Shown here: positions 53,229-62,210 of the stretch, piece by piece | How the letters are laid out: the number at the start of each line of letters is the position of its first letter | Position numbering within the stretch: the first letter of the stretch is position 1 | NCBI RefSeq assembly: GCF_014836675.1 | Contig: NZ_JACSQK010000003.1 | Coordinates: 182,763-246,762 of the forward strand | DNA: 64,000 bases | From: Comamonas avium | Lineage (GTDB): Bacteria > Pseudomonadota > Gammaproteobacteria > Burkholderiales > Burkholderiaceae_C | Direction of reading: 5' to 3' | Position numbers and translations under genes: made by a program | The notes under the pieces: model-generated | The model's database searches: none | Told to the model about the DNA's origin: nothing | What the model saw: only the letters and a program-made list of their open reading frames with translations

Positions 53229-55112
53229 TCAAGCCTGAGGCTTAAACGCCTGCAAGTCCTCGATTGCAAGGGTTATATTTGCAAAGAGTTGGGTGTGGTA
53301 GGCATGCTCATGGCCAAGACGGTAGTCTGGCTTCCGAGGTGACTTGCGAAGGTCGCGAATATTGATTGCAGTGCTTTTCATTTGCATTTGCAATGCGCGC
53401 TCGATGGACTGTGTTGTCGCCATCGCCAGGTGCTCTTTCCTGAAGGCGGTGGCTTGAAGTCGGGTACCGCCGCGAGATGAGACGATGCATTGAACCCCCT
53501 GCGCACTGCTGTGCGTCCCAAAGAGCTCGCATAGTGCGTCGGATTCAAGAACAAGGAACCCATTCGCGTGAGCGAGCTCTCCGCGCGGTAGCCGCGTATC
53601 CTCCACAATCAGTAGGGATCCTTCGTCGCTTAGCAAGGAATGGGCGTCGCTCAACACAGACGCCCAGTGCTGTACTTCGATTTCGTGCAGAACGTTGATC
53701 AGAACTGCAACATCGGCACGCTCATGCACCGCGGCCAGATAGTCCGACGCAGAGACAAACACTCGCTCGATTCCGTCATCGAAATAGCGGCGAACCTGCT
53801 TGGTGCACTCCGCCCGCGTTGTCGGATTAGGCTCGATAGCGTAGTACGACACCCGGCTGGTGAGCTTACCTGCGAGGGTCGCCGCCAAACCGTTGAGGAG
53901 TCGTCCCTGTCCAGCACCGATGTCGACGATGGTTATGCGTCTCGCGCCTGCAAACGCTAGGAAGTCGTTGATTTGCTTGACTTGCGGGTCGTTAGGTTTG
54001 TAGACCGCGGTCTCAGGTGGACTTAGGCAATCTGCCGAGAATGCACATGCTGCAAACTGGTCGGCGCGGATACAAAAATCGCTGATCTGCTCTGCTCCCG
54101 CTGGCCCGCCGAGAAGGCCATTCACTACTTTCTCCTGAGTGAGTCCCGCGCGTTCGAAATGCCCATCTGCTCCGAACCAGATCGCGCGCGGCTCCACAGC
54201 AGCGAGATGGGCCGTCAATGCAAGGCTGTGTGTAGCGATCCACAGCTGCGCGTGCGGCAAGTACTCGCGCAGTGCATCGACGAGTGCAATTAGCCGAGAG
54301 GGATGAAGGTGTCGCTCGGGCTCGTCGAGAAGAATTGGTATCGCCGCGTTTTTGAGAACCTTTGAGTGCAGCAGCACGACGATACGGAATAGCGCCATCT
54401 GCCCGTCCGAGAACGATGTGTTACGGATACTGCGGCCGTCGAGGCTCCCATGGCCGCTTGCAATATCCAACTCCATTCCAGCTAGGTCGCTGAACAGCTT
54501 GCGAAGCCGGTCGTAGTCGCCCGCAACTGCATTGTTTGGACTGTGAAATCCGACGGTCTCGTAGCCGCTGGCACTGGCCTGCCGTATGCAGACGTCGTCG
54601 ATATAAGCGAGCGGTGTTCCAATAAGGATCGGGTCTGTCTCGTCGTCGCCTCGCGGGACGCCGATTGCAAGGCGCGCGAAGTGCTCGCGGTTGGAGGAGA
54701 GTGAGTTTCGGAGGATGTCGGAGAGTTCGCAGTACGTCGACAGTGACTCGTCAACAGTCTCACCGCTCTCGACAGCCAGCTCAAACCCCTCAAAGGGCGA
54801 AAGCAAGGCGTTGTACGCATCAATGTCGTCGCCGGCGGCTGCAAACGTGTAGTGGTCATCGGGCGGCTCGCTTGCTAGCGCGTCAAAGAACTCCTTCTTC
54901 TTTGCACGACCTTTTCGAAGCCCAGATAGTCGATCAAAGCCGACATGCCGTGTGCGACGAAGTAGCCAGTCGATAGCTTCAAGAAGTCGGGTCTTACCGC
55001 AGCCGTTTTCACCGACCAGAACGACCAGTGGCCCCAAATCGCTCAGAGTGGTGTTCCTTAAACCAAGGCGCGACGCGATATGTTCGTTGACAGCGAAACT
55101 AGAGACATGCAT
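53229..55112 (-). CDS. AAA/RecF-like ATPase fused to a class I methyltransferase
   Basis: A 627-residue fusion, numbered from ATG 55112. ATPase: Walker A GENGCGKT (34-41), ABC-type signature SFSDGQMALFRI (233-244), Walker B PILLDEPERHLHP (259-271) and H-loop ATHS (293-296), an OLD/RecF/AAA_21-type layout. A linker with several cysteines (347-362) leads to a methyltransferase: motif I VDIGAGQGRLL (396-406), acidic EPNP (427-430), and LINVLHEIE (471-479). No target-recognition domain is visible. The frame is open upstream to 55331 (other starts at 55187 and a GTG at 55331). Fusion and location suggest a defence or stress role; this is inference. Confidence 0.8.
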   Translation of the reverse strand: MHVSSFAVNEHIASRLGLRNTTLSDLGPLVVLVGENGCGKTRLLEAIDWLLRRTRHVGFDRLSGLRKGRAKKKEFFDALASEPPDDHYTFAAAGDDIDAYNALLSPFEGFELAVESGETVDESLSTYCELSDILRNSLSSNREHFARLAIGVPRGDDETDPILIGTPLAYIDDVCIRQASASGYETVGFHSPNNAVAGDYDRLRKLFSDLAGMELDIASGHGSLDGRSIRNTSFSDGQMALFRIVVLLHSKVLKNAAIPILLDEPERHLHPSRLIALVDALREYLPHAQLWIATHSLALTAHLAAVEPRAIWFGADGHFERAGLTQEKVVNGLLGGPAGAEQISDFCIRADQFAACAFSADCLSPPETAVYKPNDPQVKQINDFLAFAGARRITIVDIGAGQGRLLNGLAATLAGKLTSRVSYYAIEPNPTTRAECTKQVRRYFDDGIERVFVSASDYLAAVHERADVAVLINVLHEIEVQHWASVLSDAHSLLSDEGSLLIVEDTRLPRGELAHANGFLVLESDALCELFGTHSSAQGVQCIVSSRGGTRLQATAFRKEHLAMATTQSIERALQMQMKSTAINIRDLRKSPRKPDYRLGHEHAYHTQLFANITLAIEDLQAFKPQA

Positions 55113-55331
55113 GGGGTCGAGAGAGGGGGTAGGCGTGAAACACAATGATACCAATTGACACAGCCTTAAAGATTTTGTTCGTCGCATTTCAAGCGCGTGT
55201 CGCAGCGGAAGGTGAGGCCCGTTAATGAACAGATGCGAGTCCACAGCTGCTTCAATGCCACCGGGCTGATTGGCCTTCGGTGGTGACGCCGCCTTCCGGT
55301 CCATCCTGCTTTTGCAGAAAGCACACGGCAC

Positions 55332-55758
55332 GGAGCGCCGCCCGCTGCTCGATCGCCTAATTACATCGTCAGCCTACGTATGTCCGTCCTGAAAAGCAGG
55401 CATTGATCGACCACACTGCGACCGACCGCAATGGGTCGATAGCACAAGGTCAGCACACACCAAAGCAGTCACTTGGCGATGCTCGGATTCCACTGGCAGC
55501 TTTAAGGGGTAGAGCTGACCTTCTCGAAAGTCCTGTGCAATCACTGCTTTGGGATGCAGCAGTCGTTGGCTTTGCGGAATTGATCGACCGCAATCAGCCT
55601 GAAGCAGTCGTAAATGGGAAGACCTCCAAGGATGACTTCTGGCCGGTAGCTCCATTTCAGAATCTTCACTGAAAGCAGTCACAGATTAACTTTCGGCTGT
55701 GTGCTTGCAGCCTTCAGCTGTTCCAAAGGGGTGGAGACCAATTCGTCTTTTCCACTGG
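55332..55758. other. Gene-free stretch rich in degenerate repeats
   Basis: Several imperfect copies of one theme: AATCACTGCTTTGGGATGCA then GCAGTCGTTGGCTTTGCGG (about 55537-55578), GACCGCAATCAGCCTGAAGC then AGTCG (about 55586-55611), and CTGAAAGCAGTCACAG (about 55669-55684). No transposase or integrase frame is seen. Confidence 0.5.
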
Positions 55759-56241
55759 CTAATGAACTCTAAGCACTTCAAACTGCTGTCGGATTTGAGC
55801 GATCTGTATCGACACTTCATCACCCTCGAACTTTCCCAGCATGGCCCTGCCCAGTGGTGTTTCGCTGCTGATGACCTGAATGGGTTCAGCGCCGCTGACC
55901 AACTTCATGCTGCCCCCGTTGGGACCGAGAAAAAGTAGTTGCTGCTTTTCGTCGGAATCAACCAGACAGACCAATGCGCCGAGCTCTATGCCTTTGCTGG
56001 CGTTGTAGGGGTGTGGGTGAAACCTGCGCCAATTGGCCATAGTCTGACGGATAGCTTCAGCGCGTCGAGCCTGGCCTGTGGCCAGGTAGGCGGCTTCTAG
56101 ACCCAATGTGTCGTATTTGTTTTCAGCGACATTTTCTTCGTGAGTCGCAGCTTCATGTGCTTGGCGCGCTGCCTCTTCAACTTGTAGCAGGTCTTCGGCC
56201 AGCCGTTCTAACACCTGCTTTTGCAGAAACAATTTATCCAT
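55759..56241 (-). CDS. GreA/GreB-family elongation factor-like protein
   Basis: A 160-residue protein. The N-terminal 75 residues are helical and Gln/Glu/Ala rich, consistent with a coiled coil. The C-terminal domain fits the GreA_GreB FKBP-like fold, with SSETPLGRAMLGKFEGDEVSI matching the conserved SPLGRALLGK.xGDxV pattern. Gre factors rescue backtracked RNA polymerase. The coiled-coil tip lacks the clear acidic pair seen in GreA, so it could be a Gfh/Rnk-like competitor. ATG 56241 is preferred to a TTG two codons earlier. It marks the right-hand edge of the accessory stretch. Confidence 0.8.
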   Translation of the reverse strand: MDKLFLQKQVLERLAEDLLQVEEAARQAHEAATHEENVAENKYDTLGLEAAYLATGQARRAEAIRQTMANWRRFHPHPYNASKGIELGALVCLVDSDEKQQLLFLGPNGGSMKLVSGAEPIQVISSETPLGRAMLGKFEGDEVSIQIAQIRQQFEVLRVH

Positions 56242-56349
56242 AATCAACGCAAATCGAGAGTGAGTTCTGGATTATCAAATGCCATGCCAACTTTGACGCT
56301 GCTGCTGGCTGCAGGTCAAGTAGCTCTGGGGAGGAAAAAGCTGTTGATG

Positions 56350-56372
56350 GCAGGCTGCTGAGAGCAGCCTGC
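56350..56372. other. Perfect hairpin upstream of the GreA-like gene
   Basis: GCAGGCTGCT (56350-56359), loop GAG, AGCAGCCTGC (56363-56372). There is no T run on either strand directly after it, so it is not a classical terminator. Confidence 0.55.
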
Positions 56373-56464
56373 AAGACCCTCAACGCGATAGGAGTGCGCT
56401 GGGCTGCTGCCGGTCTCGTTGACACTGGGCCGTAACCATTTCCTGGCTTCTTGTCTGCATTTTG

Positions 56465-56493
56465 AAAAAGCCGAGAGCCCCCTTTTCAGGGGC
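56465..56493 (-). terminator. Possible terminator of the LysR gene
   Basis: GCCCC at 56477-56481 pairs with GGGGC at 56489-56493. On the minus strand TCTCGGCTTTTTC follows, so the T run is displaced by about seven bases. Confidence 0.4.
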
Positions 56494-56497
56494 AAGG

Positions 56498-57382
56498 TCA
56501 CGTACTTCCAAACGCTTGCATCACAAAGCGGCGTACGCGCTCGGCGGCGGGTGCCAGGACATGCTGCTTGCTCCAGATCAGGTTCAGGCAAGTGGTCAGC
56601 ACGGGCTCTTCCAGCGGCACCATGTGCATCTGTTGTGCCAGTTGCAGCTGGGAAAAGCTGTACGGGGCAAAAGCCACGCCCAGGCCCTGCTGCACCATCA
56701 GCAGCATGGGGATTGTTTCTCCCCCTAAATACACCACATTGGGTACGAACCCTGCTTGCTGGCAGGCCTGCATTTCCACCTCGTGCAGCCCCGAGTCTGC
56801 CGAAGAGCGATGAATTAAAAAGCGCTCGCCCTTTAGTTCTTCCAGCCGGATGCTGTGGCGCTGGCCCAGCGGGTGTGCTGGCGGCAGCGCCACCAGCAAA
56901 GGTTCGTGCAAGATGGGGCATACCTCCATCTCCGGGGCGTGCAAGCGGCTGCGGCTGATCAGCAAGTCCAGGCTGCGCTCACGCAAGCGCTGCAGCATAA
57001 GACCTGCCTCACCCTCATGCACATGGATGGCGCATTCATGCTTAACCTCTTCCATCACGGACGGAATCACAAACAGGCTGCCCGCCGTGGGGCAACCAAT
57101 ATTGACCACACCGCCTGCGCCTCGCTCCACCTTGCGCAGCTCACGCCGGGTGGACTCCATGTTTGCCAACATAGCCCTGGCGCGTACATAAAAAAGCTGA
57201 CCCACCTCGGTAGGCACCAGGCGCTTGCTGCTGCGGTCAAAAAGCTGCACGCCCAGCTCATCTTCCAGTTTACGCAGCAGCATGCTCAGCGGCGGCTGTG
57301 TCATATGCAGGCGCACTGCAGCCGCTGAGACACTGCCCAGTTCATACACAGCAGCAAAGCATTTGAGACGATGCTCATCCAT
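56498..57382 (-). CDS. LysR-family transcriptional regulator
   Basis: A 294-residue regulator. Winged helix-turn-helix at 1-60 (AAVYELGSVSAAAVRLHMTQPPLS, LEDELGVQLFDRSSKRLVPT), then a PBP2-type effector domain from about 90. The variable effector domain does not reveal the ligand. It is divergent from the M81 peptidase/TauE/Bug genes across 139 bases and is the likely regulator of that set. Confidence 0.93.
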   Translation of the reverse strand: MDEHRLKCFAAVYELGSVSAAAVRLHMTQPPLSMLLRKLEDELGVQLFDRSSKRLVPTEVGQLFYVRARAMLANMESTRRELRKVERGAGGVVNIGCPTAGSLFVIPSVMEEVKHECAIHVHEGEAGLMLQRLRERSLDLLISRSRLHAPEMEVCPILHEPLLVALPPAHPLGQRHSIRLEELKGERFLIHRSSADSGLHEVEMQACQQAGFVPNVVYLGGETIPMLLMVQQGLGVAFAPYSFSQLQLAQQMHMVPLEEPVLTTCLNLIWSKQHVLAPAAERVRRFVMQAFGST

Positions 57383-57390
57383 ATAAAAAA

Positions 57391-57420
57391 TATATATTGA
57401 AAGACTAACTATATATTAGA
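57391..57420. promoter_or_regulatory. AT-rich candidate LysR operator
   Basis: TATATATTGAAAGACTAACTATATAT: two TATATA arms flank a 14-base centre in the divergent region, the normal location of a LysR T-N11-A site. Evidence is limited to symmetry and position. Confidence 0.3.
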
Positions 57421-57521
57421 CATTGCTTTTCATGCTTTCTAAACTTTCGTTGAACGGGTAGCCGCGGGCTTCATCCACCGCGCTGAAACCCTCCCAGCAC
57501 ACTCACCGAAAGCGCAGCACC

Positions 57522-59072
57522 ATGAAGTTCGTCATTGCCATGATCCGCCATGAGACCAACACGTTCTCTCCTGTCTCCACGCAGTTGTCGGACTTTCGGC
57601 GCGGCACTGGCAACCCGCATGGCCCTTCCTTCGGCGCACTTGCTCGTCAAGCCTGCGAAGGCACCAACAGTGCAGCAGCAGCTTTCCTGGATTTGGCTCA
57701 AGCCATGGGCGCTGAGGTGGAGTTTGCCGTGTGTGCCAGCGCAGTGCCCAGCGGGCTGGTCGCCCGCGATGCTTTTGAAACGCTGGCCAGCGCTTTGACC
57801 GATTCTGCACGGCAAGGTTGTGACGCCATTCTTTTGGACTTGCACGGCGCCATGGTGGTAGACGGGATTCAAGACGCCGAAGGCGAGCTGCTGCGCCGTC
57901 TGCGGGCATGTACGCCCCCCGGCCTGCCCATTGGCGTGGCTCTGGACTTTCACGCCAACTTCAGCGAAGCCTTGGTACGCAACGCCTCAGTCATTGCTGG
58001 TTACTGCACCTATCCGCATGTGGATATCTATGAAACTGGTGCGCGCGTGGGGCGCACCATCCGGGCGCAGCTAGAAGGCCGCGTGAATCCCGTGATGCTG
58101 TGGAGCCGCCTGCCGATGCTCACACACATGCTCAAACAAACCCCTGCCATGCAGCCCATGAAAGACATCATGGACCTGGCCATGGAGGCAGAGCGCAGCG
58201 GACAATTGCTCAACGCCTCGGTGTTTGGCGGGTTCCCATTGTCTGATGTGAACTGTGCAGGCTTATCGACTGTCTTGATCGCAGATGCCTCTCAAGTGGC
58301 CTACGCCGAGCAGCTGCTAACACAGCTGACCGACATGGCCTGGGAGCGCCGTGCTGACTTTGTCTTTCCCTCCGAGCCCATCCATACCTCCATTGCCTAC
58401 GCCAAAACGCTGCAAGAAGGCCCGGTGATCCTGGTCGACCACGGTGACAACTGCGGCGCGGGTGGCACCACCGATGTCATGGCGGTACTGCAAGAGGTAC
58501 TGGCACAGGGGCTGGAAGACGTAGTGGCCGGCCCATTTTGCGACCCTGCTGCCGTGGAACACTTGTTTGCCCAAGGTGTAGGTGCCAGCGTTTCGCTGAA
58601 TGTGGGAGGGAAAACCGATTTACCCGCCCTGCATTTGCAGGGGCAGCCCCTGCCACTTTGCGGAGTGGTTGAGCAACTCACAGACGGTCAATACACCGTG
58701 ACTGGCCCGATGTTCACTGGCATCAAACTCAGCTTGGGCCGCACCGCCGTCCTGCGAGTGGGCACATCCGTGCGTATTTTTATTTCTGAACGTCCTCAGG
58801 AGCCTTACGACACCGGCGTCTTCACCCATGCGGGGGTAGACCCCGCACAGTGCAAATACGTGCTGATCAAATCGCGCCAGCATTTCCGTGCAGGATTTGA
58901 AGCGTTTGCCAAGCACATTGTGCTGATCAGCGGCCCCGGTGTCTGCAGCTCTGACTATGACATCTTCCCCTTCGAGCACCTGAACCGCCCCATCTACCCG
59001 CTGGACCCAGGCACCACGCGCAGCAGTGAGGTGCGCTGGTCGTCTGCACCGCAGGCAGCCCTCGCCACTTAA
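57522..59072 (+). CDS. M81-family (MlrC-like) metallopeptidase
   Basis: A 516-residue protein of the MlrC family, named for a microcystin-degradation enzyme; most members have unknown peptides or amides as substrates. The N-terminus MKFVIAMIRHETNTFSPV carries the first metal-site His-Glu; LLDLHGAMV, VALDFHANFS, YCTYPHVDIYETG and LVDHGDNCGAGG are further conserved blocks. There is no signal peptide, so it acts in the cytoplasm. It heads a same-strand set: 8 bases to the TauE-like permease, then the Bug receptor. Confidence 0.92.
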   Translation: MKFVIAMIRHETNTFSPVSTQLSDFRRGTGNPHGPSFGALARQACEGTNSAAAAFLDLAQAMGAEVEFAVCASAVPSGLVARDAFETLASALTDSARQGCDAILLDLHGAMVVDGIQDAEGELLRRLRACTPPGLPIGVALDFHANFSEALVRNASVIAGYCTYPHVDIYETGARVGRTIRAQLEGRVNPVMLWSRLPMLTHMLKQTPAMQPMKDIMDLAMEAERSGQLLNASVFGGFPLSDVNCAGLSTVLIADASQVAYAEQLLTQLTDMAWERRADFVFPSEPIHTSIAYAKTLQEGPVILVDHGDNCGAGGTTDVMAVLQEVLAQGLEDVVAGPFCDPAAVEHLFAQGVGASVSLNVGGKTDLPALHLQGQPLPLCGVVEQLTDGQYTVTGPMFTGIKLSLGRTAVLRVGTSVRIFISERPQEPYDTGVFTHAGVDPAQCKYVLIKSRQHFRAGFEAFAKHIVLISGPGVCSSDYDIFPFEHLNRPIYPLDPGTTRSSEVRWSSAPQAALAT

Positions 59073-59080
59073 GCGCCCAC

Positions 59081-59818
59081 ATGTTCGAATTTGCCTACCC
59101 TGCACTGACCGTGCTGCTGGGCTATGTGGTGCTCGGCATCACAGGCTTTGGATCGGCGCTCGTCATCGTGCCGCTGCTCAGCTGGCAGTGGCCACTCACC
59201 GAAGTGGTGGCACTGGCTCTGTTGCTGGATGTGCCTGCATCCTTGCTGCAAGCTGGCCTGAACTTCAAAAACGTAGCCCGCTCAGAGCTGCAACGCCTGT
59301 TGCCCGGTGTACTGGCTGGCGCCTTGCTGGGGCTATGGCTCAGCGGCGTGCTGGCACCGCAGTGGCCGTTGCTGGCGCTGGGTCTGTACATCTCCGCCGT
59401 GGGAGCCATGACTTTGCGCCCGCGCGTTGCTCCGCAGACTGTCGCAACTGCAGCTTGGAGCCCTGTGGCAGGCTTGCTGATTGGCTTGATTGAAATGCTG
59501 TTTGGTACCGCAGGCCCGGTCGTGGCGGTCTGGCTCAGCCGGCGCCTGTCCCACATCGCTGCCTTGCGCGCCACGATTCCCCTGGTCATTGCAGTGGCCG
59601 CCTGCACCGTGCTTCTGGCCATGGGCTTGTCAGGACGCCTCAGCCATGCCGTGCTGTGGCAGCGCTGGGCAGTTTTGCTCTGTGTGGCGCTGCTCGGTGT
59701 GGTCATCGGCCATCGCCTCACCCGCAGGCTAACGCCAGAGAGGGTGAAGAAAATCATCGGCTTTTTACTTGTACTCAGCGGAATTTCGCTGGCCTTGCAT
59801 TCGATTTTCAAGCGCTAA
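59081..59818 (+). CDS. TauE/SafE-family (TSUP) membrane permease
   Basis: A 245-residue polytopic inner-membrane protein with about seven to eight hydrophobic segments. GITGFGSALVIVPLLS in the first third and the internal repeat region LIGLIEMLFGTAGPVVAVWLS are typical of TSUP proteins, which export sulfite or small organic sulfonates and acids. The 8-base gap to the M81 gene indicates a shared transcript. The cargo may be a product of the peptidase step; that is inference. Confidence 0.9.
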   Translation: MFEFAYPALTVLLGYVVLGITGFGSALVIVPLLSWQWPLTEVVALALLLDVPASLLQAGLNFKNVARSELQRLLPGVLAGALLGLWLSGVLAPQWPLLALGLYISAVGAMTLRPRVAPQTVATAAWSPVAGLLIGLIEMLFGTAGPVVAVWLSRRLSHIAALRATIPLVIAVAACTVLLAMGLSGRLSHAVLWQRWAVLLCVALLGVVIGHRLTRRLTPERVKKIIGFLLVLSGISLALHSIFKR

Positions 59819-59867
59819 ACCGAGGCAGTACTTCTGCCCTTCTCACAATAAGCACCAGGAGACAAGC

Positions 59868-60848
59868 ATGAAATCTATCCTTAAAACTTCGCTGTACATG
59901 GCTTTGGCAGCAGGCGCGCTCACTTCGGCGCCCACACTGTATGCGCAAAGCAGCACACCGCTCAAAATCGTGATTGGTTTTTCTGCTGGCGGTGGCCTAG
60001 ACAACATGTCGCGCGCACTGGCCGAAAAACTGCGCACCGAACTGGGCACCACCGTGATTGTGGAAAACCGCCCCGGCGCAGGCACCCAGCTGGCTGTTCA
60101 AGCCGTAAAGCGGGCCGCCCCTGATGGCAACACCATCTTGATTTCACCAGCCACACCTTTCATCATTTTTCCGCTGACCTATGACAAGCTGGGCTACGAC
60201 CCGGATCGGGACTTCATCCCTCTTGCACATTTGGCCGACGCGCCCATGGTGGCCTCAACCTCTGTCAACAGCTCCTACAACACCATGTCAGAGTACCTGG
60301 CTTGGGTGAAGCAACAAAAAGACCAGACAGGCGTGGGCATGGTTTCACTCGGTGGCACCGTGCACTTTGGACTGTTGAATCTCAACAAAAACACAGGTCA
60401 CAGCTTGCAACCCGTAGCCTATAAAGGAGCACCTGGCATGCTGACCGACGAAATCGGCGGTGTACTGCCTATCGGCATTGACACGGTGGGAGGCCAAAGC
60501 GAGCTGCAGCGCTCCGGCAAGATCAAGTATTTGGGCGTAACAGGCACCCAGCGCACGCCCTTGCTGCCCAACGTACCCACCATGAGTGAAAGTGGTGCAC
60601 CTGGCTTTGAGCTGTCGACTGCCTGGTATGGCGCGTTTGCCCCGGCTGGCACACCGGCGCCCGTGGTAGAGAAGCTGCAAGCGGTCTTGATCAAAATTGT
60701 GAAAACACCCGATTTCTCGGCCAGCATGGCACAGCTGGGCCTGGTGACCACAGGCCTGCCTGCCAGCGCGTTGAGCCAGACCATTCACACGCAGCGTGAA
60801 GCATTTCGCCCCGTGGTGCAGAAGTCAGGCTTCAAAGCGAACCAGTAA
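59868..60848 (+). CDS. Bug/TctC-family periplasmic substrate-binding protein
   Basis: A 326-residue protein with an N-terminal signal peptide (KTSLYMALAAGALTSAPTLYAQ). KIVIGFSAGGGLDNMSRALAEKL and VIVENRPGAGTQLAVQAVKRA are classic Bug motifs, and VPTMSESGAPGFELSTAWYG marks the C-terminal lobe. Bug proteins bind carboxylates and amides for tripartite (TctAB) transporters; no TctA/B genes are adjacent, as is common. AGGAG before ATG 59868. Third gene of the LysR-controlled set. Confidence 0.94.
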   Translation: MKSILKTSLYMALAAGALTSAPTLYAQSSTPLKIVIGFSAGGGLDNMSRALAEKLRTELGTTVIVENRPGAGTQLAVQAVKRAAPDGNTILISPATPFIIFPLTYDKLGYDPDRDFIPLAHLADAPMVASTSVNSSYNTMSEYLAWVKQQKDQTGVGMVSLGGTVHFGLLNLNKNTGHSLQPVAYKGAPGMLTDEIGGVLPIGIDTVGGQSELQRSGKIKYLGVTGTQRTPLLPNVPTMSESGAPGFELSTAWYGAFAPAGTPAPVVEKLQAVLIKIVKTPDFSASMAQLGLVTTGLPASALSQTIHTQREAFRPVVQKSGFKANQ

Positions 60849-61194
60849 GTTCGCATCAGGCAAGAGCTGGCGCAGGGCAAAGAGCCTTCGGATAAAACCG
60901 TAGCTCTTAGCCTTGTCAAAAATGCATATGAATCGAGCGGCCTTTTCTGGACTGCATTTGCGGTGCAGAGCCGATCACCGAGTGCGTCTGGGCGCGATGG
61001 CTGCTTGCGCCAAAAGCAGTCCTTGGCATTTCTGAGGTGATCGGCAGCTGCCAGCTTTAAGCCTTGCTTTACCGACTGATGACGGTGACCCTGAAGCTGT
61101 TTTAAAGTGGTGGTTCAAAAAAATAAAAGCAATTTATTCAGAAATTTCTCTAGGAAAGAGCACCTCTTCAATCCCGGAAATGCTGGTTGATCTC
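60849..61194. other. Gene-free 346 bases with a long inverted repeat
   Basis: GCCGATCACC (60970-60979) and GGTGATCGGC (61036-61045) are exact inverted repeats 56 bases apart, with an inner CTGCTT/AAGCAG pair (about 61001-61019). Together they could fold into a 76-base stem-loop. No T run. AT-rich DNA follows near 61120-61145. Confidence 0.5.
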
Positions 61195-62112
61195 TTAGCC
61201 TAAATTGGTTTGGCAGCTGTTCATGATGACCTGCCGCAGCCAGGACAATCCGGGGTCATTGTCTTTGCGCGCATGCCATGCCTGTTGATACGCCATCTTT
61301 GCCAGTGGCAGCTGGTGCGGCGGTGCAAACTGCCGTAAGTTTTTAGACAAGCGCTGCGAACTGACTGCACGGCGGGCAATCGTCAGTACCAAATCTGTTT
61401 CCGGCAACAACTCCAGCGCAGCACTCCAGTGCGGCAAGGTCACAGCGATCCGTCTCTTGCGCCCCAGAGCTGCCAGTGCCCGTTCAATTTCATCAAAGGC
61501 GTCCGGCCTCACTGCCAGCATGACATGCGGGCGCTCCAGCCACTGCTGTAGCGTCAGACCTCCTTTTGCGGGGACGGTGGTCTTGTCTGCCAGGCAGATG
61601 AAATCATCTTCAAACAGTGTTTCAAACTGGATGTCCTGAGGGCGGTCAGGAAAGATGCCGAGCGCCAGATCCAGCTCACCATCAGCAAGCTGAACCAGCA
61701 TCGCCTCTCGACTGGCCAGACTGATTGCGAAATCAAAGCCCGGAGCGTGTTTGCGGACATGTCGCAGCAGGTTGGGCAGCACCAGACGAGCCGCATAGTC
61801 AGACAGTGCAAGCCGGAATCTGCGCTGAGCATGCTGCGGGTCGAACGCAGGCGCCCCCAGCAAAGTATTGAGGTTCCCTAGCGCTTCGGACAGCGGCTGC
61901 AAAAGCATGCTGCCTTTTGTCGTCAGCTCCAGCTTGCCCTGCTTGCGTACCAGCAAAGGGTCGTTGAAATGCTCCCGCAGTTGGGACAGCGAATGACTGA
62001 CTGCCGGCTGGCTTTTGTGCAGGCGCAGCGCTGCCCGGGTCACATGCTTTTCAGTCAGCAGCGCATGAAGTGCCAGCAAGAGATTGAGGTCAATACGGCG
62101 CAGTTCATCCAT
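61195..62112 (-). CDS. LysR-family transcriptional regulator
   Basis: A 305-residue regulator of the subgroup beginning RRIDLNLLLALHALLTEKHV (NodD/LinR-like). HTH at about 18-65 (VTRAALRLHKSQPAVSHSLSQL); effector domain from about 95. Divergent from the YdcZ-like gene across 98 bases, so that gene is the most likely target. The effector is unknown. Confidence 0.92.
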   Translation of the reverse strand: MDELRRIDLNLLLALHALLTEKHVTRAALRLHKSQPAVSHSLSQLREHFNDPLLVRKQGKLELTTKGSMLLQPLSEALGNLNTLLGAPAFDPQHAQRRFRLALSDYAARLVLPNLLRHVRKHAPGFDFAISLASREAMLVQLADGELDLALGIFPDRPQDIQFETLFEDDFICLADKTTVPAKGGLTLQQWLERPHVMLAVRPDAFDEIERALAALGRKRRIAVTLPHWSAALELLPETDLVLTIARRAVSSQRLSKNLRQFAPPHQLPLAKMAYQQAWHARKDNDPGLSWLRQVIMNSCQTNLG

Positions 62113-62210
62113 GCGGCGAATAGTACATGTGCACAGAAGCGATTTTCATAAATCACTCAGATGCAAGACCATGCAGCTCTTGGTTTTTGACGCTTGATGG
62201 AGTCGCAGGT

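Noticed and set aside
56419-56958. 179-codon + strand frame
   Set aside because: It is antisense to the 3' half of the LysR gene, with low-complexity Ala/Pro/Arg content.
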